DNA of 64,000 nucleotides from Rikenellaceae bacterium (GCA_017935625.1 JAGBHC010000005.1:62001-126000), one strand, 5' to 3'; shown: positions 38,359 through 46,922, counted from the stretch's first letter. The notes: generated by a model not told the origin, from the letters alone. Made by a program: numbers and translations.

Positions 38359-39009
38359 TCATCTCCGCATCTGCTCCTCCAGGTCGAGAGTCCCTCTGTA
38401 ATCGAGTATGCTGCGGTCGCAGGCTTCGAGCAGTTCGCGACGGTTCCCGAAACGTTCCACGCCCACGTCGGGGGTGTCCGTCTCCTTCTCGCGGCCCGCG
38501 TCCCAGCAGTTGTAGCGGAGCGTGATTTCCACGGGAATGTCCTCTGTGATGACCTTGTCCACCAGCTCTTTTCCCGCGAAGTGATGGCTGTAATTCACGA
38601 AATAGGTGGCGGCCAGTTCGCGCCGGTGTTTTTCCACGTAGTCGCCGAGCTGCGAAAAGAGCGTGTCGATGCGCATCGACACGCACAGCACCTGCTCTTT
38701 CTTCCGGTACTCGATGCGCGTGAAGCGTGCGTTGCGGTAGTTGTCTTTGGCGGTGCGGGCCGCCTTGCCCAGGTTCACCTGCGCTATCTGGTAGTCGTCC
38801 CAGCGGCCTATGCGGGCCTCTTTCATCACCGTTTCGAGCGATTTCTCCTCTATGGTAGGCACATGCACCTCTGCGGGCGCACTCTGCTGCCGTGTCTTTT
38901 TCCGGCTGGACTCGCCCGTTCCGCCCGTGGTGACCGACAGATTCGAGAAGAGGAACAGCAACAAGAGCAGGGCCGCTACGTTATTGGGCGAAAAGATTCG
39001 GTTTTCCAT
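38359..39009 (-). CDS. Membrane-anchored or exported protein of unknown function
   Basis: A 216-residue protein with one N-terminal hydrophobic segment (AALLLLLFLFSNLSVTTGG, about 12-30), either a signal anchor or an uncleaved signal peptide. The rest is a soluble alpha/beta domain rich in charged residues; no catalytic motif is recognised. It ends in LDLEEQMRR. It lies 39 nt downstream of another unknown membrane gene with the same orientation, so the two may work together. Confidence 0.7.
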   Translation of the reverse strand: MENRIFSPNNVAALLLLLFLFSNLSVTTGGTGESSRKKTRQQSAPAEVHVPTIEEKSLETVMKEARIGRWDDYQIAQVNLGKAARTAKDNYRNARFTRIEYRKKEQVLCVSMRIDTLFSQLGDYVEKHRRELAATYFVNYSHHFAGKELVDKVITEDIPVEITLRYNCWDAGREKETDTPDVGVERFGNRRELLEACDRSILDYRGTLDLEEQMRR

Positions 39010-39048
39010 ATCTCTGAATATTCTCGGGGTTCGGCATTCGGTTTCCGT

Positions 39049-39774
39049 TTACAGTGTGTCGTAGTGTCCGTCGGGTTCGCGGCGCCACACGTTGCCGTCG
39101 GTGCACACGCAGCGGCCGGAGGAGATGTGACTCACCACGTAGTGCGGGTTGCCGTTGGCATCGGTCACCACGCCGTCGGCCTCCACCGGCGGGGCGGCGT
39201 ATCCGGCTGCTCCGCCGCCCGCGAGCGAGAGGAACGAGAGGAAGCCGACCAGCGGATGGATGTGCATGGCGGTTTGCAGACATTGTATGGTGCAGTAGAT
39301 GCCGATGAACAGCAGCATCAGGCAATAGAAGAGCGTGAAGAAGTCGAATCGCAGGAGGCTGGCCACTCCGGTTTTCACCGAACACACGGCCAGTGCGACG
39401 GCTGCGCTGGCCATGACCGTGAGCACTATCCAGGCCAGCAGGCATACGAAGAATCCGTCGGCCATCCCCAGCAGATAGGTCAGCGAGGTCCATAACGGAG
39501 AAATCACCGCGACGATGCCGCCGGTCTGCAGCGCGCCGCCCAGCACGACCCCTGCGGCGAGCAGGCCGTTTTTCGCGCCGCGCCCGCCGGTTCTGCCCCG
39601 TGCGAGCCGCAGGAGCAGCAGACCGCACAGGATGCTGGCGGCGGCGATGCCGAGTTTGGCGAATGTCTCGTTTTCGTGCTGGCGCAGGTTGAAGCACTGA
39701 CAGGCGAAAAACAGCGCCAGCTGTATCGACAGGCTCACGAACGAAAGAGCCGTCTCTTTACAATAGTTCCACAT
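39049..39774 (-). CDS. Multi-pass membrane protein of unknown function
   Basis: About 241 residues from ATG 39774 (MWNYCKETALSFVSL). The frame is open to 39804 but only with a TTG inside the upstream gene's terminator, so ATG 39774 is preferred. Roughly five hydrophobic helices cover residues 10-190. A hydrophilic tail then carries VVTDANGNPHYVVSH and CVCTDGNVWRR. No family is recognised. It precedes the unknown gene 38359-39009 and is separated from the upstream C69 peptidase by a terminator. Confidence 0.7.
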   Translation of the reverse strand: MWNYCKETALSFVSLSIQLALFFACQCFNLRQHENETFAKLGIAAASILCGLLLLRLARGRTGGRGAKNGLLAAGVVLGGALQTGGIVAVISPLWTSLTYLLGMADGFFVCLLAWIVLTVMASAAVALAVCSVKTGVASLLRFDFFTLFYCLMLLFIGIYCTIQCLQTAMHIHPLVGFLSFLSLAGGGAAGYAAPPVEADGVVTDANGNPHYVVSHISSGRCVCTDGNVWRREPDGHYDTL

Positions 39775-39802
39775 TTTTTCATCTGTTTTTTCGGGTTTCG
39801 GC

Positions 39803-39834
39803 AAAAAAAGGCCGTGCTTGCGGGTAGCACGGCC
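39803..39834 (-). terminator. Rho-independent terminator of the C69 peptidase gene
   Basis: On the minus strand GGCCGTGCT / AGCACGGCC (9 bp, 7-nt loop) is followed by TTTTTTT, about 37 nt after the stop codon. Confidence 0.9.
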
Positions 39835-39870
39835 TTTCCGTCGTACCGGGGGCCGGTTGCTTCGGGCGCC

Positions 39871-41523
39871 CTACTCTTCCGGCTGGATGATGGTTTTGCC
39901 GTGGTCGGCGGCTACGGCGCGTTTCCAGCGCTGGTCATAGCCCGGGGTGTCGGGCGAGGCGGGGATGTTCCGTCCGTTGCCGTTGTCCTTGAATCCGCCG
40001 GCATCCTCCTTTTTCACGTTGCCGTCGATGTATTTCACCAGCAGATAGCGGTCCAGGGCGCTCCAGCGGTCGAACAGTTCATCTGCGGTGCTCGTCGAAT
40101 AGGCGGTCAGCAGTTTTTTCAGGGCCTTGGGTTTCGAAGCCACCTTCAGCGCCTCGGCGTCGATGCGCTTCACCTCTTCCAGGCGGTCGTTCTCCCACTG
40201 GTCGGTCACCTTGCGGATGTCCTTGCTCATGGCGTCGTAGCGCATGTAGGCGAAGTTGGTGACGCGGTTGAAGAGCCAGAAGGCGGAGGTGGGCGAATAT
40301 TCGGTCATGTGGCCGTTGCCCTCTCTGAAGCACTCGGGCACGTCGGTCACCGAGCAGTAGATGGGCGTGAGGCACGAAGTGGCGGCATCGTCCACGCCGA
40401 ACCACAGAATGCCGCCCATCGATGCGGGCACGTGGTCGCGGGTCTGGGCCACGAACCAGAATCCGGTCTGCTGGGTCGCCGTGGCGCGTTCGTTGATGTA
40501 GGTCTTGCCGTCCACCTGCCAGCTCATGGGCCTCCAGCGGTAGCCGAGTCCCACGCCGCCCGCACCCACGTCCTGGGTCATGTCGAGCGGAGTGCCCTCG
40601 TAGTGGTCGCGCATGCAGTCGAAGACCTCTTTGGGCGAAATCTTGTCGGTGGGTTTCACCCACAGGGGCATCCGGTTTGCGGCATTGTAGCCCATGGCAT
40701 AGTCGAGGTAGCGGTCCATGCCGTCGGTGATGCGGCGGAAGAAGCTCCACACGCGGGCTTCGCAGGCTCTCATGCCGCTGAAGTCGAGCGGACAGTAGGT
40801 GTCGCTGAAGCTGAACTCCTCGTCGCTGCCCTCGTAGAGGCCCTTTTCACGGGCGAAAGAGATGACATCGGGGGCGTAGAGGCAATTCTCGGGGTCGTTC
40901 TTGGGGAACTGCGTGATGCGGGCCTGGTTGGCATGGGCGCACACGTAGCCGTCGGGAATGCGGCGGGCCACCCATACGATGCCCTTGTTGCCGGGCCCCT
41001 TGCCGATGAGCTCCATAATCCACGCTTCGTTCTGGTCGGCGATGGAGAACGACTCGCCGCTGGAGGCGTAGCCGTAGGTGTTGGCCAGCTCCACGATGGT
41101 GGCGATGGCCTCGCGGGCGGTCTTGGCACGCTGGAGGGTGACGTAGATGAGCGAGCCGTAGTCCATGACAGCCTCCGGGTCGCGCAGCTGGCTCAGGCCG
41201 CCGAAGGTGGTTTCGGCGATGACCAGCGAATGTTCGTTCATATTGCCCACCGTCGAATAGGTGACAGGCGCCTGCGGGATGCGGCCCATGAATTTGCCGG
41301 TGTCCCACTCGTAGATATCCATCATGCCGGCGGCTTTGGCGAGCGGATTGTATTTGTAGAGTGCTCCGTAGAGCTGATGGCTGTCGGCGGCGTAGCTCAC
41401 CAGGATGCTGCCGTCGGTCGAGGCGCCTTTGGTGACGATGAAGTTGGTGCAGGCCTCGCTCCGCAGAAGCGGTGCGGCCGCGGCGGAGGCGAGCAGCAAC
41501 GCGGTCAGGATGATTTTTTTCAT
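39871..41523 (-). CDS. C69 family (PepD-like) dipeptidase
   Basis: A 550-residue Ntn-hydrolase-type peptidase. An N-terminal signal peptide (about 1-24) ends directly before Cys25 in SEACTNFIVTKGASTDGS. This is the expected autoproteolytic nucleophile of family C69 (U34), so export and activation would coincide. Conserved blocks NMNEHSLVIAETTFGG, SFSIADQNEAWIMELIGKG and VCAHANQARI follow. Typical substrates are dipeptides of broad specificity. It is common in gut Bacteroidales. The divergent neighbour is yggS; the intervening 135 bp hold a perfect palindrome. Confidence 0.92.
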   Translation of the reverse strand: MKKIILTALLLASAAAAPLLRSEACTNFIVTKGASTDGSILVSYAADSHQLYGALYKYNPLAKAAGMMDIYEWDTGKFMGRIPQAPVTYSTVGNMNEHSLVIAETTFGGLSQLRDPEAVMDYGSLIYVTLQRAKTAREAIATIVELANTYGYASSGESFSIADQNEAWIMELIGKGPGNKGIVWVARRIPDGYVCAHANQARITQFPKNDPENCLYAPDVISFAREKGLYEGSDEEFSFSDTYCPLDFSGMRACEARVWSFFRRITDGMDRYLDYAMGYNAANRMPLWVKPTDKISPKEVFDCMRDHYEGTPLDMTQDVGAGGVGLGYRWRPMSWQVDGKTYINERATATQQTGFWFVAQTRDHVPASMGGILWFGVDDAATSCLTPIYCSVTDVPECFREGNGHMTEYSPTSAFWLFNRVTNFAYMRYDAMSKDIRKVTDQWENDRLEEVKRIDAEALKVASKPKALKKLLTAYSTSTADELFDRWSALDRYLLVKYIDGNVKKEDAGGFKDNGNGRNIPASPDTPGYDQRWKRAVAADHGKTIIQPEE

Positions 41524-41595
41524 GCGATTCAGTTATTTTTCAATTCGTTATCGATTCGTTTGCCGACCGGAGCATGGTGAAAAACGGTGTAAAAT

Positions 41596-41607
41596 ATGAC
41601 CGGTCAT
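41596..41607. promoter_or_regulatory. Perfect 12-bp palindrome between divergent genes
   Basis: ATGACCGGTCAT is fully self-complementary and lies in the 135-bp gap between the C69 peptidase and yggS. It is 24 nt upstream of a -7-like TATTTTTA (41632-41639) facing yggS. It could be an operator; no regulator is identified. Confidence 0.4.
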
Positions 41608-41658
41608 GGACAAAAATAGGAATTTTTTATCTATTTTTACAACAGCAAAGCAACCAAA

Positions 41659-42321
41659 ATGTCGATAGAAAGCAAAATACACGAACTGCAACGCACTTTA
41701 CCCGAAGGCGTAACGCTGGTGGCCGTCTCCAAGACCTATCCGGCGGAGGATATCCTGCAGGCTTACCGGGCCGGCCAGCGCATTTTCGGAGAGAGCCGTC
41801 CCCAGGAGCTGGCGGCCAAGCACGAGGCGCTGCCCGCCGACATCCGCTGGCACATGATTGGTCATCTGCAGACCAACAAGGTGAAGTACATCGCCCCCTT
41901 CGTCGAACTGATTCACTCGGCCGACAGCGCCCGGCTGCTGGAGACCATCGACCGGGAGGCGGCCAAGAACGGCCGGACCATCGACGTGCTGCTGGAGATA
42001 CATGTGGCCCGCGAGGAGTCGAAACACGGCTGGAGCTATGCGGAGCTGAACGACTACCTCGGCAGCGGAGCCTACCGCCGGCTGGAGCACGTGCGGTTCC
42101 GCGGAGTGATGGGCATCGCCACCAACACCGACGACATGCAGACGGTGCACGACGAATTTACGCAGCTGGCCCGCTGTTTCGACCGATTGAGGCACGATTT
42201 TTTCTCGGAGTCGTTCGACACCCTCTCCATGGGCATGACCTCCGACTATCCGCAGGCCGTGGCGTGCGGCAGCAACATGGTGCGCATCGGCAGCTACATT
42301 TTCGGCAGCAGGTCCTATTGA
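41659..42321 (+). CDS. YggS family pyridoxal-5'-phosphate homeostasis protein
   Basis: A 220-residue PLP-binding protein of the YggS/PROSC family, a single TIM-barrel domain without known catalysis that buffers PLP and affects amino-acid pools. Visible motifs are LVAVSKTYPAEDI (PLP lysine in SK), FGESRPQE (usually FGENRVQE), WHMIGHLQTNKVKYIAPF and LSMGMTSDYPQAVACGSNMVRIG. The ESRPQE variant differs from the canonical ENRVQE. It is followed 43 nt later by the dihydroorotate-dehydrogenase-like gene. Confidence 0.94.
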   Translation: MSIESKIHELQRTLPEGVTLVAVSKTYPAEDILQAYRAGQRIFGESRPQELAAKHEALPADIRWHMIGHLQTNKVKYIAPFVELIHSADSARLLETIDREAAKNGRTIDVLLEIHVAREESKHGWSYAELNDYLGSGAYRRLEHVRFRGVMGIATNTDDMQTVHDEFTQLARCFDRLRHDFFSESFDTLSMGMTSDYPQAVACGSNMVRIGSYIFGSRSY

Positions 42322-42364
42322 CTCGCAGAGAGGGTGCACACGTAACCCTTAATACGAGCAACGG

Positions 42365-43336
42365 ATGGCAGACATCACAACCACTTATCTGGGGCTGGAG
42401 CTTCCCGGCCCGGTAATCGTCGGCAGTTCGCCCTTCACGGCCGATGCCGACAAGATAGCCTCCCTGGCACGGCACGGTGCGGGGGCGGTCGTACTCAAAT
42501 CGATTTTCGAAGAGCAGATTGCGGGCGAAGCGGCCTCGCTGGAGCGCTACTCCGACTATCCCGAAGCCGCCGACTACCTGCACCGCTACATCGGCGAGAA
42601 CAATCTCGAACGGCACCTCGAACTCATCGCCGCCGCCAAAAGCCGGGTGGACATTCCCGTCATCGCCAGCATCAACTGCTACTCCGGCGGCGACTGGATT
42701 GAATATGCCCGCCGGATGGCCGATGCGGGAGCCGATGCGCTGGAACTCAACATCTATCTGCTGCCTACGGACATGAATCTCTCCTCCGATGCCATCGAGA
42801 GCGGCTACCTCGACACGGTGAGCCGCGTGACGGCCGCCGTGTCGGTTCCGGTCTCGGTCAAACTGGGCATGCGTTTCACCAACATCGGACGCATCGCCAT
42901 GGAGGTCTACTACCGCAAGGCCCGCGGCGTGGTGATGTACAACCGCTTTTTCGAGCCCGACATCGACGTCGATTCCATGCGTCTGGTCTCCACGGGTTCG
43001 GCGCTGAGCCACCCCTCCGAACTGCGCAACGCCCTGCGGACGGTGGCCATGTGCTCCTCCCAGCTGCCCGAGCTCGACATCGCCGTCTCCACGGGCGTCC
43101 ACAGCGGCGAAGACGCCGTCAAGGCGCTGCTGGCGGGAGCGTCGGCGGTGCAGGTCTGCTCGACGCTTTTCCTCCACGGACTCGATGTCATCGGCGAAAT
43201 CAACGGCTACCTGGCCCGCTGGATGCGCACCCACACCTTCCCCACCGTGGGCAGTTTCCGCGGTGCGCTGAGTTTTCGCGAGTATTTCGATAAAAACGCC
43301 TATCTGCGGGTGCAGTACATGAAGACTTTCATGTAG
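42365..43336 (+). CDS. Dihydroorotate dehydrogenase-like protein
   Basis: A 323-residue FMN-type TIM barrel related to class 1 dihydroorotate dehydrogenases. Features include NPxT-like VGSSPFTADADKI, VLKSIFEEQI and an active-site region IASINCYSGGDWIEYARRM. ELNIYLLPTD replaces the classical ELNxSCPN. The C-terminal FMN phosphate region is IAVSTGVHSGEDAVKALLAGA. The altered catalytic segment suggests that it is not the pyrimidine-pathway enzyme, and family naming 'dihydroorotate dehydrogenase-like' is appropriate. It probably forms an operon with yggS. An imperfect hairpin follows at 43338-43373. Confidence 0.9.
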   Translation: MADITTTYLGLELPGPVIVGSSPFTADADKIASLARHGAGAVVLKSIFEEQIAGEAASLERYSDYPEAADYLHRYIGENNLERHLELIAAAKSRVDIPVIASINCYSGGDWIEYARRMADAGADALELNIYLLPTDMNLSSDAIESGYLDTVSRVTAAVSVPVSVKLGMRFTNIGRIAMEVYYRKARGVVMYNRFFEPDIDVDSMRLVSTGSALSHPSELRNALRTVAMCSSQLPELDIAVSTGVHSGEDAVKALLAGASAVQVCSTLFLHGLDVIGEINGYLARWMRTHTFPTVGSFRGALSFREYFDKNAYLRVQYMKTFM

Positions 43337-43613
43337 AATTGATTTCCAATGATTTTTATCGCTGAAAATCAATCATATAAGAAAATAACGATACAACTAT
43401 CCGTTAAGGGAAAAGAGAGGGTGAAATAGTTGCTTTCAGGGAGTGAAAGGATTAGAAAAGGTGTGTGTGTTGAATGAAAGATTTAACTAAACCTTAACAG
43501 TCAATAAGATTTTTTATCTAATTAGACGCAAGTCACAAAAGGTCTGTAGTTACAGCGTAGCCATCCTCTTGAAAATGGGCATTGAGATGGCTTTCGACCG
43601 AATTAAAGTAAAA
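43337..43613. other. AT-rich intergenic stretch, left part of a foreign-looking segment
   Basis: Base composition drops sharply here relative to all neighbours. It holds the imperfect hairpin ATTGATTTCC / GAAAATCAAT (43338-43373) right after the DHOD-like stop, and otherwise nothing recognisable: no tRNA, integrase or long open frame. Confidence 0.6.
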
Positions 43614-43658
43614 TGCTTCGCAATCTTGTAGGTTATGATACCACAAAATTGCGAAGCA
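43614..43658 (-). terminator. Rho-independent terminator of the metallopeptidase-like gene
   Basis: TGCTTCGCAAT and ATTGCGAAGCA form a perfect 11-bp stem with a 23-nt loop. On the minus strand it is followed by TTTTACTTT, 20 nt past the stop codon of the gene at 43679. Confidence 0.75.
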
Positions 43659-43678
43659 ACTATACAGTGATAAAAAAA

Positions 43679-44731
43679 TTATTTCTTGATTTGAGATTGA
43701 ATTGATGTCATCGCATCATTATAATTGGTTTCGATAGCTCCAGATTTCAAGATTCCAGTCTCAAATAACCGCAAAAGAAAATCATTATATGATTCGTTGT
43801 GATTCCTACTGGTCAAATATGTATATATTATTGGAGCCAATACAAGACTGCCATCAACGTATTGAGAGAATTCATCATAAACATTTTGAGCGTCACGTAT
43901 TCCTAACTGATTAGAGATATACACCTCTGCTGCTACAACAAAAGCTTCGTTTCGACCTTCCCCGTGTTTTTGAGCTATCGATTCTTTGCTGCGATAAAAA
44001 GTATCATTATCAAGTTCTCCCAATTTTGCCATTAGTTCGGGTGAAAGATAAAGATTATGCAGGTTCTCGTGAATATATATATTCATGAAATTTAATCTCA
44101 ACTGCTTTTCAATTTCTGGGTCAAGAATTAGCGGAGTGCAACAAAAAGATTCATCAGAAAGATTGAAAGCATTATCAATATCCAAAATGTATATTTTGGA
44201 TTGTGTATCAGGTAGAGCTTGTGGAAAGAAAAAATGTGTAAGACTGTCATTTATTGCTTTCAGCAAATCGTGATTCAAACTATAATTGTCAATATGGGAC
44301 TTCAATGTGGGATAGATTGTTTTATCCCAATACTCCGAGTATCCGCTATCGACTAATTGCTGCATAACATAAGCCAGTTGAGGCTGAACAGTCAGGATAC
44401 CTTTCGCCCACTCAATATCACAAGCTAAACTATCCAAATGCTGAATTGTGAAAAGGCATTTAGAAATATCATCTTTATCTCCGTCAATTTCAGAATAAAG
44501 ATTACAAAGTTTAGATGCAGTGCAATTTGAATTAATCTCTGCAACATTTGCGATAAAGACAGAATCCACACATAGTTGAGCAAACCGCGAATTATCTTTG
44601 AGATGGTCGATATACTGAGGCGAACACAATAAGTCAAAACATTTAGAGGTGTTGAATACCTCGCCGAAAGAATTAACTCCCGGAAGTAAAACGAATAGTA
44701 TAAAAAGTATATAAATTCTTATTGTAGACAT
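43679..44731 (-). CDS. Putative secreted gluzincin-like metallopeptidase in an AT-rich segment
   Basis: A 350-residue protein with a signal peptide (MSTIRIYILFILFVLLPGVN). Residues 221-225 read HENLH in MNIYIHENLHNLYLS, a textbook HExxH zinc motif. E262 in GRNEAFVVAAEVYIS, 37 residues later, is well placed as the third ligand of a gluzincin. The rest has no similarity I recognise; several Cys (31, 36, 54, 70, 76, 92, 104) suggest an exported disulfide-bonded protein. ATG 44731 is preferred because the promoter at 44756-44763 would start transcription near 44750, after the upstream start candidates. Codon use is strongly A/T-ending, unlike every neighbour, pointing to recent transfer. Peptidase activity is inferred from the motif only. 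Confidence 0.78.
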   Translation of the reverse strand: MSTIRIYILFILFVLLPGVNSFGEVFNTSKCFDLLCSPQYIDHLKDNSRFAQLCVDSVFIANVAEINSNCTASKLCNLYSEIDGDKDDISKCLFTIQHLDSLACDIEWAKGILTVQPQLAYVMQQLVDSGYSEYWDKTIYPTLKSHIDNYSLNHDLLKAINDSLTHFFFPQALPDTQSKIYILDIDNAFNLSDESFCCTPLILDPEIEKQLRLNFMNIYIHENLHNLYLSPELMAKLGELDNDTFYRSKESIAQKHGEGRNEAFVVAAEVYISNQLGIRDAQNVYDEFSQYVDGSLVLAPIIYTYLTSRNHNESYNDFLLRLFETGILKSGAIETNYNDAMTSIQSQIKK

Positions 44732-44755
44732 AGCAATATCTTTTATTTTCATGCG

Positions 44756-44763
44756 CAAAGTTA
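44756..44763 (-). promoter_or_regulatory. -7 element for the metallopeptidase-like gene
   Basis: The minus strand reads TAACTTTG, a full TAnnTTTG match, 25 nt upstream of ATG 44731. Confidence 0.55.
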
Positions 44764-44894
44764 CTAAAAAGCGGTGAGATTCGGGCTATTATCCCCCAAA
44801 AACAAGATAGTATGTTAGAGATTGATACATTTCTCATTTTTGTTCGGGGCAGGCATCTTGAAGGTCTGGGTGCCGGAGACAGTTGTCAAGGAAC

Positions 44895-44932
44895 GAAAGA
44901 GAGCCCGGCCTTTCGGAGCCGGGCTCTCTTTC
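44895..44932 (-). terminator. Terminator of the M23/LysM gene
   Basis: GAAAGAGAGCCCGGC / GCCGGGCTCTCTTTC, 15-bp perfect stem with an 8-nt loop. The minus strand ends in CTTTCGTT. It lies downstream of the minus-strand peptidase gene that stops at 45013. Confidence 0.65.
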
Positions 44933-44943
44933 CGCTTCCGTGC

Positions 44944-44972
44944 GGGACGCTCCTTGGGGGCGTCCCTTTTTT
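44944..44972 (+). terminator. Plus-strand terminator without an adjacent plus-strand gene
   Basis: GGGACGC / GCGTCCC (9-nt loop) followed by TTTTTT on the plus strand. The nearest plus-strand gene upstream is the DHOD-like gene ending at 43336, about 1.6 kb away across the AT-rich segment. Confidence 0.7.
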
Positions 44973-45012
44973 CTGCCCGGCGGCCTTGCGCCGAAGCCTT
45001 CGCCGGGGCGGC

Positions 45013-45987
45013 TTATCTGATGCGGATTCGGCGGCCGAGACGCAGGATGGTCGTGGGGGTGAGATTGGCGTTCAGCCGGCATATCTTGCTGACCGAGGTG
45101 CCGTATCGGCGGGCCAGTGCGCCGAGCGTGTCGCCCTGGCGGATGGTGTGGTAGACCTCCCCCGCCGAATTCATGTTCACGGTCTCCTTGCTTCCGTAGC
45201 GCGAATAGATGCTGAAATGGGCCTTCTTGAGGGTGATGGAGTCGCTGCGCAGCACGCCCTTTTCGAAGTCTATGAGCCGCTCGGGGTCGAACGACTGTCC
45301 CAGGTAGCGGGTTTCGTAGTGCAGGTGGGGTCCCGTGCTGCGTCCGGTGTTGCCGCCGTAGCCGATGAGCTCGCCCGCCTTGACATACTCGCCGATTTGC
45401 ACCAGCCGCTTGGAGAGGTGTCCGTGGTAGGTCTCCAGTCCGTTGGGATGGCGTATGATAATCAGGTTGCCGTATCCGCCGCGGTTGTAGGTCGAAACCC
45501 GCACTTTCCCCTCGAAGGTGGCGTAGACCGGTTCGCCCACCTTCAGCGGGAGGTCGATGCCGTGGTGCGCCCTGCCGCGCCGGATGCCGTAACGCGAGTA
45601 GACCTTGCCTTCGCGGGGCATGTGGAATTCGCTGAGGCTGTCGATGAGTTTGAGGGTCACCGAATCGGGCAGCGAAGCCAGCGACACCTCCCGGTAGGAA
45701 GAGATATTGACCGTGTCCCAATACTCGTCGTAGGCTTCGGCGTCCATGTATTTGGGAGCCTCGAGCTGGAGATATTCCCAGGTCTTGTCGGCGAAGAGCA
45801 CTATTTTAACGAATTTGTCGGGCGTGTCGATGGTGTCCATCGCCCCTTTTTCCTCCGTCGGCACCGCGGCGGCGAAGAGGTCCACCGAGAGCGTATCGGG
45901 AACGGAAATCTCCTGTGCGCAGGCGGAGCGGAGAGTCGGAACGGAAAGAACGGCGAGGGTTATCAGGGACGAAAAAAGATGTTTCAC
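45013..45987 (-). CDS. M23 family metallopeptidase with C-terminal LysM domain
   Basis: A 324-residue exported peptidoglycan hydrolase. The signal peptide is about 1-24. The M23 (LytM) zinc site is complete: H141xxxD145 in HHGIDLPL and H221-x-H223 in GPHLHYETR. The LysM module occupies about 278-324 (YHTIRQGDTLGALARRYGTS...), which binds the glycan backbone. Residues 30-120 form an unassigned N-terminal region. The enzyme should cleave peptide cross-links in the wall. A TAATTTTG promoter precedes it, making it its own unit. Confidence 0.94.
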   Translation of the reverse strand: MKHLFSSLITLAVLSVPTLRSACAQEISVPDTLSVDLFAAAVPTEEKGAMDTIDTPDKFVKIVLFADKTWEYLQLEAPKYMDAEAYDEYWDTVNISSYREVSLASLPDSVTLKLIDSLSEFHMPREGKVYSRYGIRRGRAHHGIDLPLKVGEPVYATFEGKVRVSTYNRGGYGNLIIIRHPNGLETYHGHLSKRLVQIGEYVKAGELIGYGGNTGRSTGPHLHYETRYLGQSFDPERLIDFEKGVLRSDSITLKKAHFSIYSRYGSKETVNMNSAGEVYHTIRQGDTLGALARRYGTSVSKICRLNANLTPTTILRLGRRIRIR

Positions 45988-46013
45988 GAGTCGGATGGTT
46001 TATTTGTACCCGA

Positions 46014-46021
46014 CAAAATTA
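46014..46021 (-). promoter_or_regulatory. -7 element for the M23/LysM gene
   Basis: The minus strand reads TAATTTTG, matching TAnnTTTG, 27 nt before ATG 45987. Confidence 0.55.
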
Positions 46022-46070
46022 ATAAAAATAAACCGAAACTCCGGTCCTCCGGCTCTCTTTTTCGCCGGTT

Positions 46071-46652
46071 TTACTCTTCTCCGCTCTCCTTGAGAAACGA
46101 CGCGGCCTGCTCGAGCGCCCGGTAGAACTCCTCTCCGAAGCGGCGAATCAACGGCTCCCGGAGTGCCTGATAGACCGGGATTCCGAGCCTGCGGCCGCAG
46201 GCCACCGCATCGCGGCAGACGCTCCAGCGGTGGTAGTTGAGTCCGTAGGTGCCGTTGGAGAAGCGGGCCACGCGGATGGGATAGAGATGGCACGAAACGG
46301 GTTTGCGGAATGGGGTGCGGCCCTCGGCCCAGGCTTTTTCGATGGCGCAGAGCGTGATGCCGTTCTCGCGGTACGAGAAGGCGCACTCGGCCTCCTCCAC
46401 CAGCGGCGTGGTGTAGTCGCCGTCGCAGTCCACCACCACGAAGCCCTGCCGCTCCACGGCCCGCACCCCCTCGGGGGTCATGTAGGGCTTGTAGTGCTCC
46501 CATTCGGCTTCCAGCGTGTCGGCCTCCTCGAGTTCGAGCGGCGCTCCGGCGTTTCCCTCCACGCAGCAGATTCCCTTGCAGCGGCCGAGGTCGCAGCAGA
46601 AGGGTTCGGTCAGTATCTCCCGGCTGATTATCTTGTCGTCTATCTGAAACAT
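46071..46652 (-). CDS. DUF3109 family cysteine-rich protein
   Basis: A 193-residue protein of a family widespread in Bacteroidetes and of unknown function. The N-terminal CCDLGRCKGICCVEGNAGAP has five Cys within twelve residues. Further Cys occur in DCDGD, AECAFS, TLCAIE, SCHLYPIR and SVCRDAVACG. The pattern CxxxxC...CCxxG with SCHLYPIR resembles the YkgJ/Fe-S (or zinc) binding proteins. It lies 21 nt downstream of the TPR mini-gene, in the run yicC, gmk, nadD, TPR, DUF3109. Metal binding is inferred. Confidence 0.88.
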   Translation of the reverse strand: MFQIDDKIISREILTEPFCCDLGRCKGICCVEGNAGAPLELEEADTLEAEWEHYKPYMTPEGVRAVERQGFVVVDCDGDYTTPLVEEAECAFSYRENGITLCAIEKAWAEGRTPFRKPVSCHLYPIRVARFSNGTYGLNYHRWSVCRDAVACGRRLGIPVYQALREPLIRRFGEEFYRALEQAASFLKESGEE

Positions 46653-46673
46653 GTTTCGGTTCGGTGTCTCTTC

Positions 46674-46922
46674 TTAGGGGTTGTAGATGTCTTTGTATCT
46701 GAAGTCGAGGATTTCGTTTATCATCTCCGCATAGCCCGAGGCCTCGGTGTGCCCCGGCACGATGTCGGTCACGCGGGTGAAGTCGTTGAGCGCCTTCCCG
46801 AAGTCGCCTATCCGGTAGTAGAGTTTTCCCCGCTCCAGGTAGAGCGCGGCGTTCATCGGCGTCTGCCGGAGCGCCTGGGATACGATGGCTATTTCGCCCT
46901 CTATTTTGTTGCGCAAGTCCAT
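46674..46922 (-). CDS. Small TPR-repeat protein
   Basis: An 82-residue protein with one and a half TPR-like helices: ALYLERGKLYYRIGDFGKALNDFTRVTDIVPGH carries the usual G-Y-A-F-P pattern. The C-terminus ILDFRYKDIYNP is conserved in look but unassigned. Its start overlaps the last 22 nt of nadD, so translation is coupled. It may be a protein-protein adaptor; no partner is evident from sequence. Confidence 0.85.
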   Translation of the reverse strand: MDLRNKIEGEIAIVSQALRQTPMNAALYLERGKLYYRIGDFGKALNDFTRVTDIVPGHTEASGYAEMINEILDFRYKDIYNP

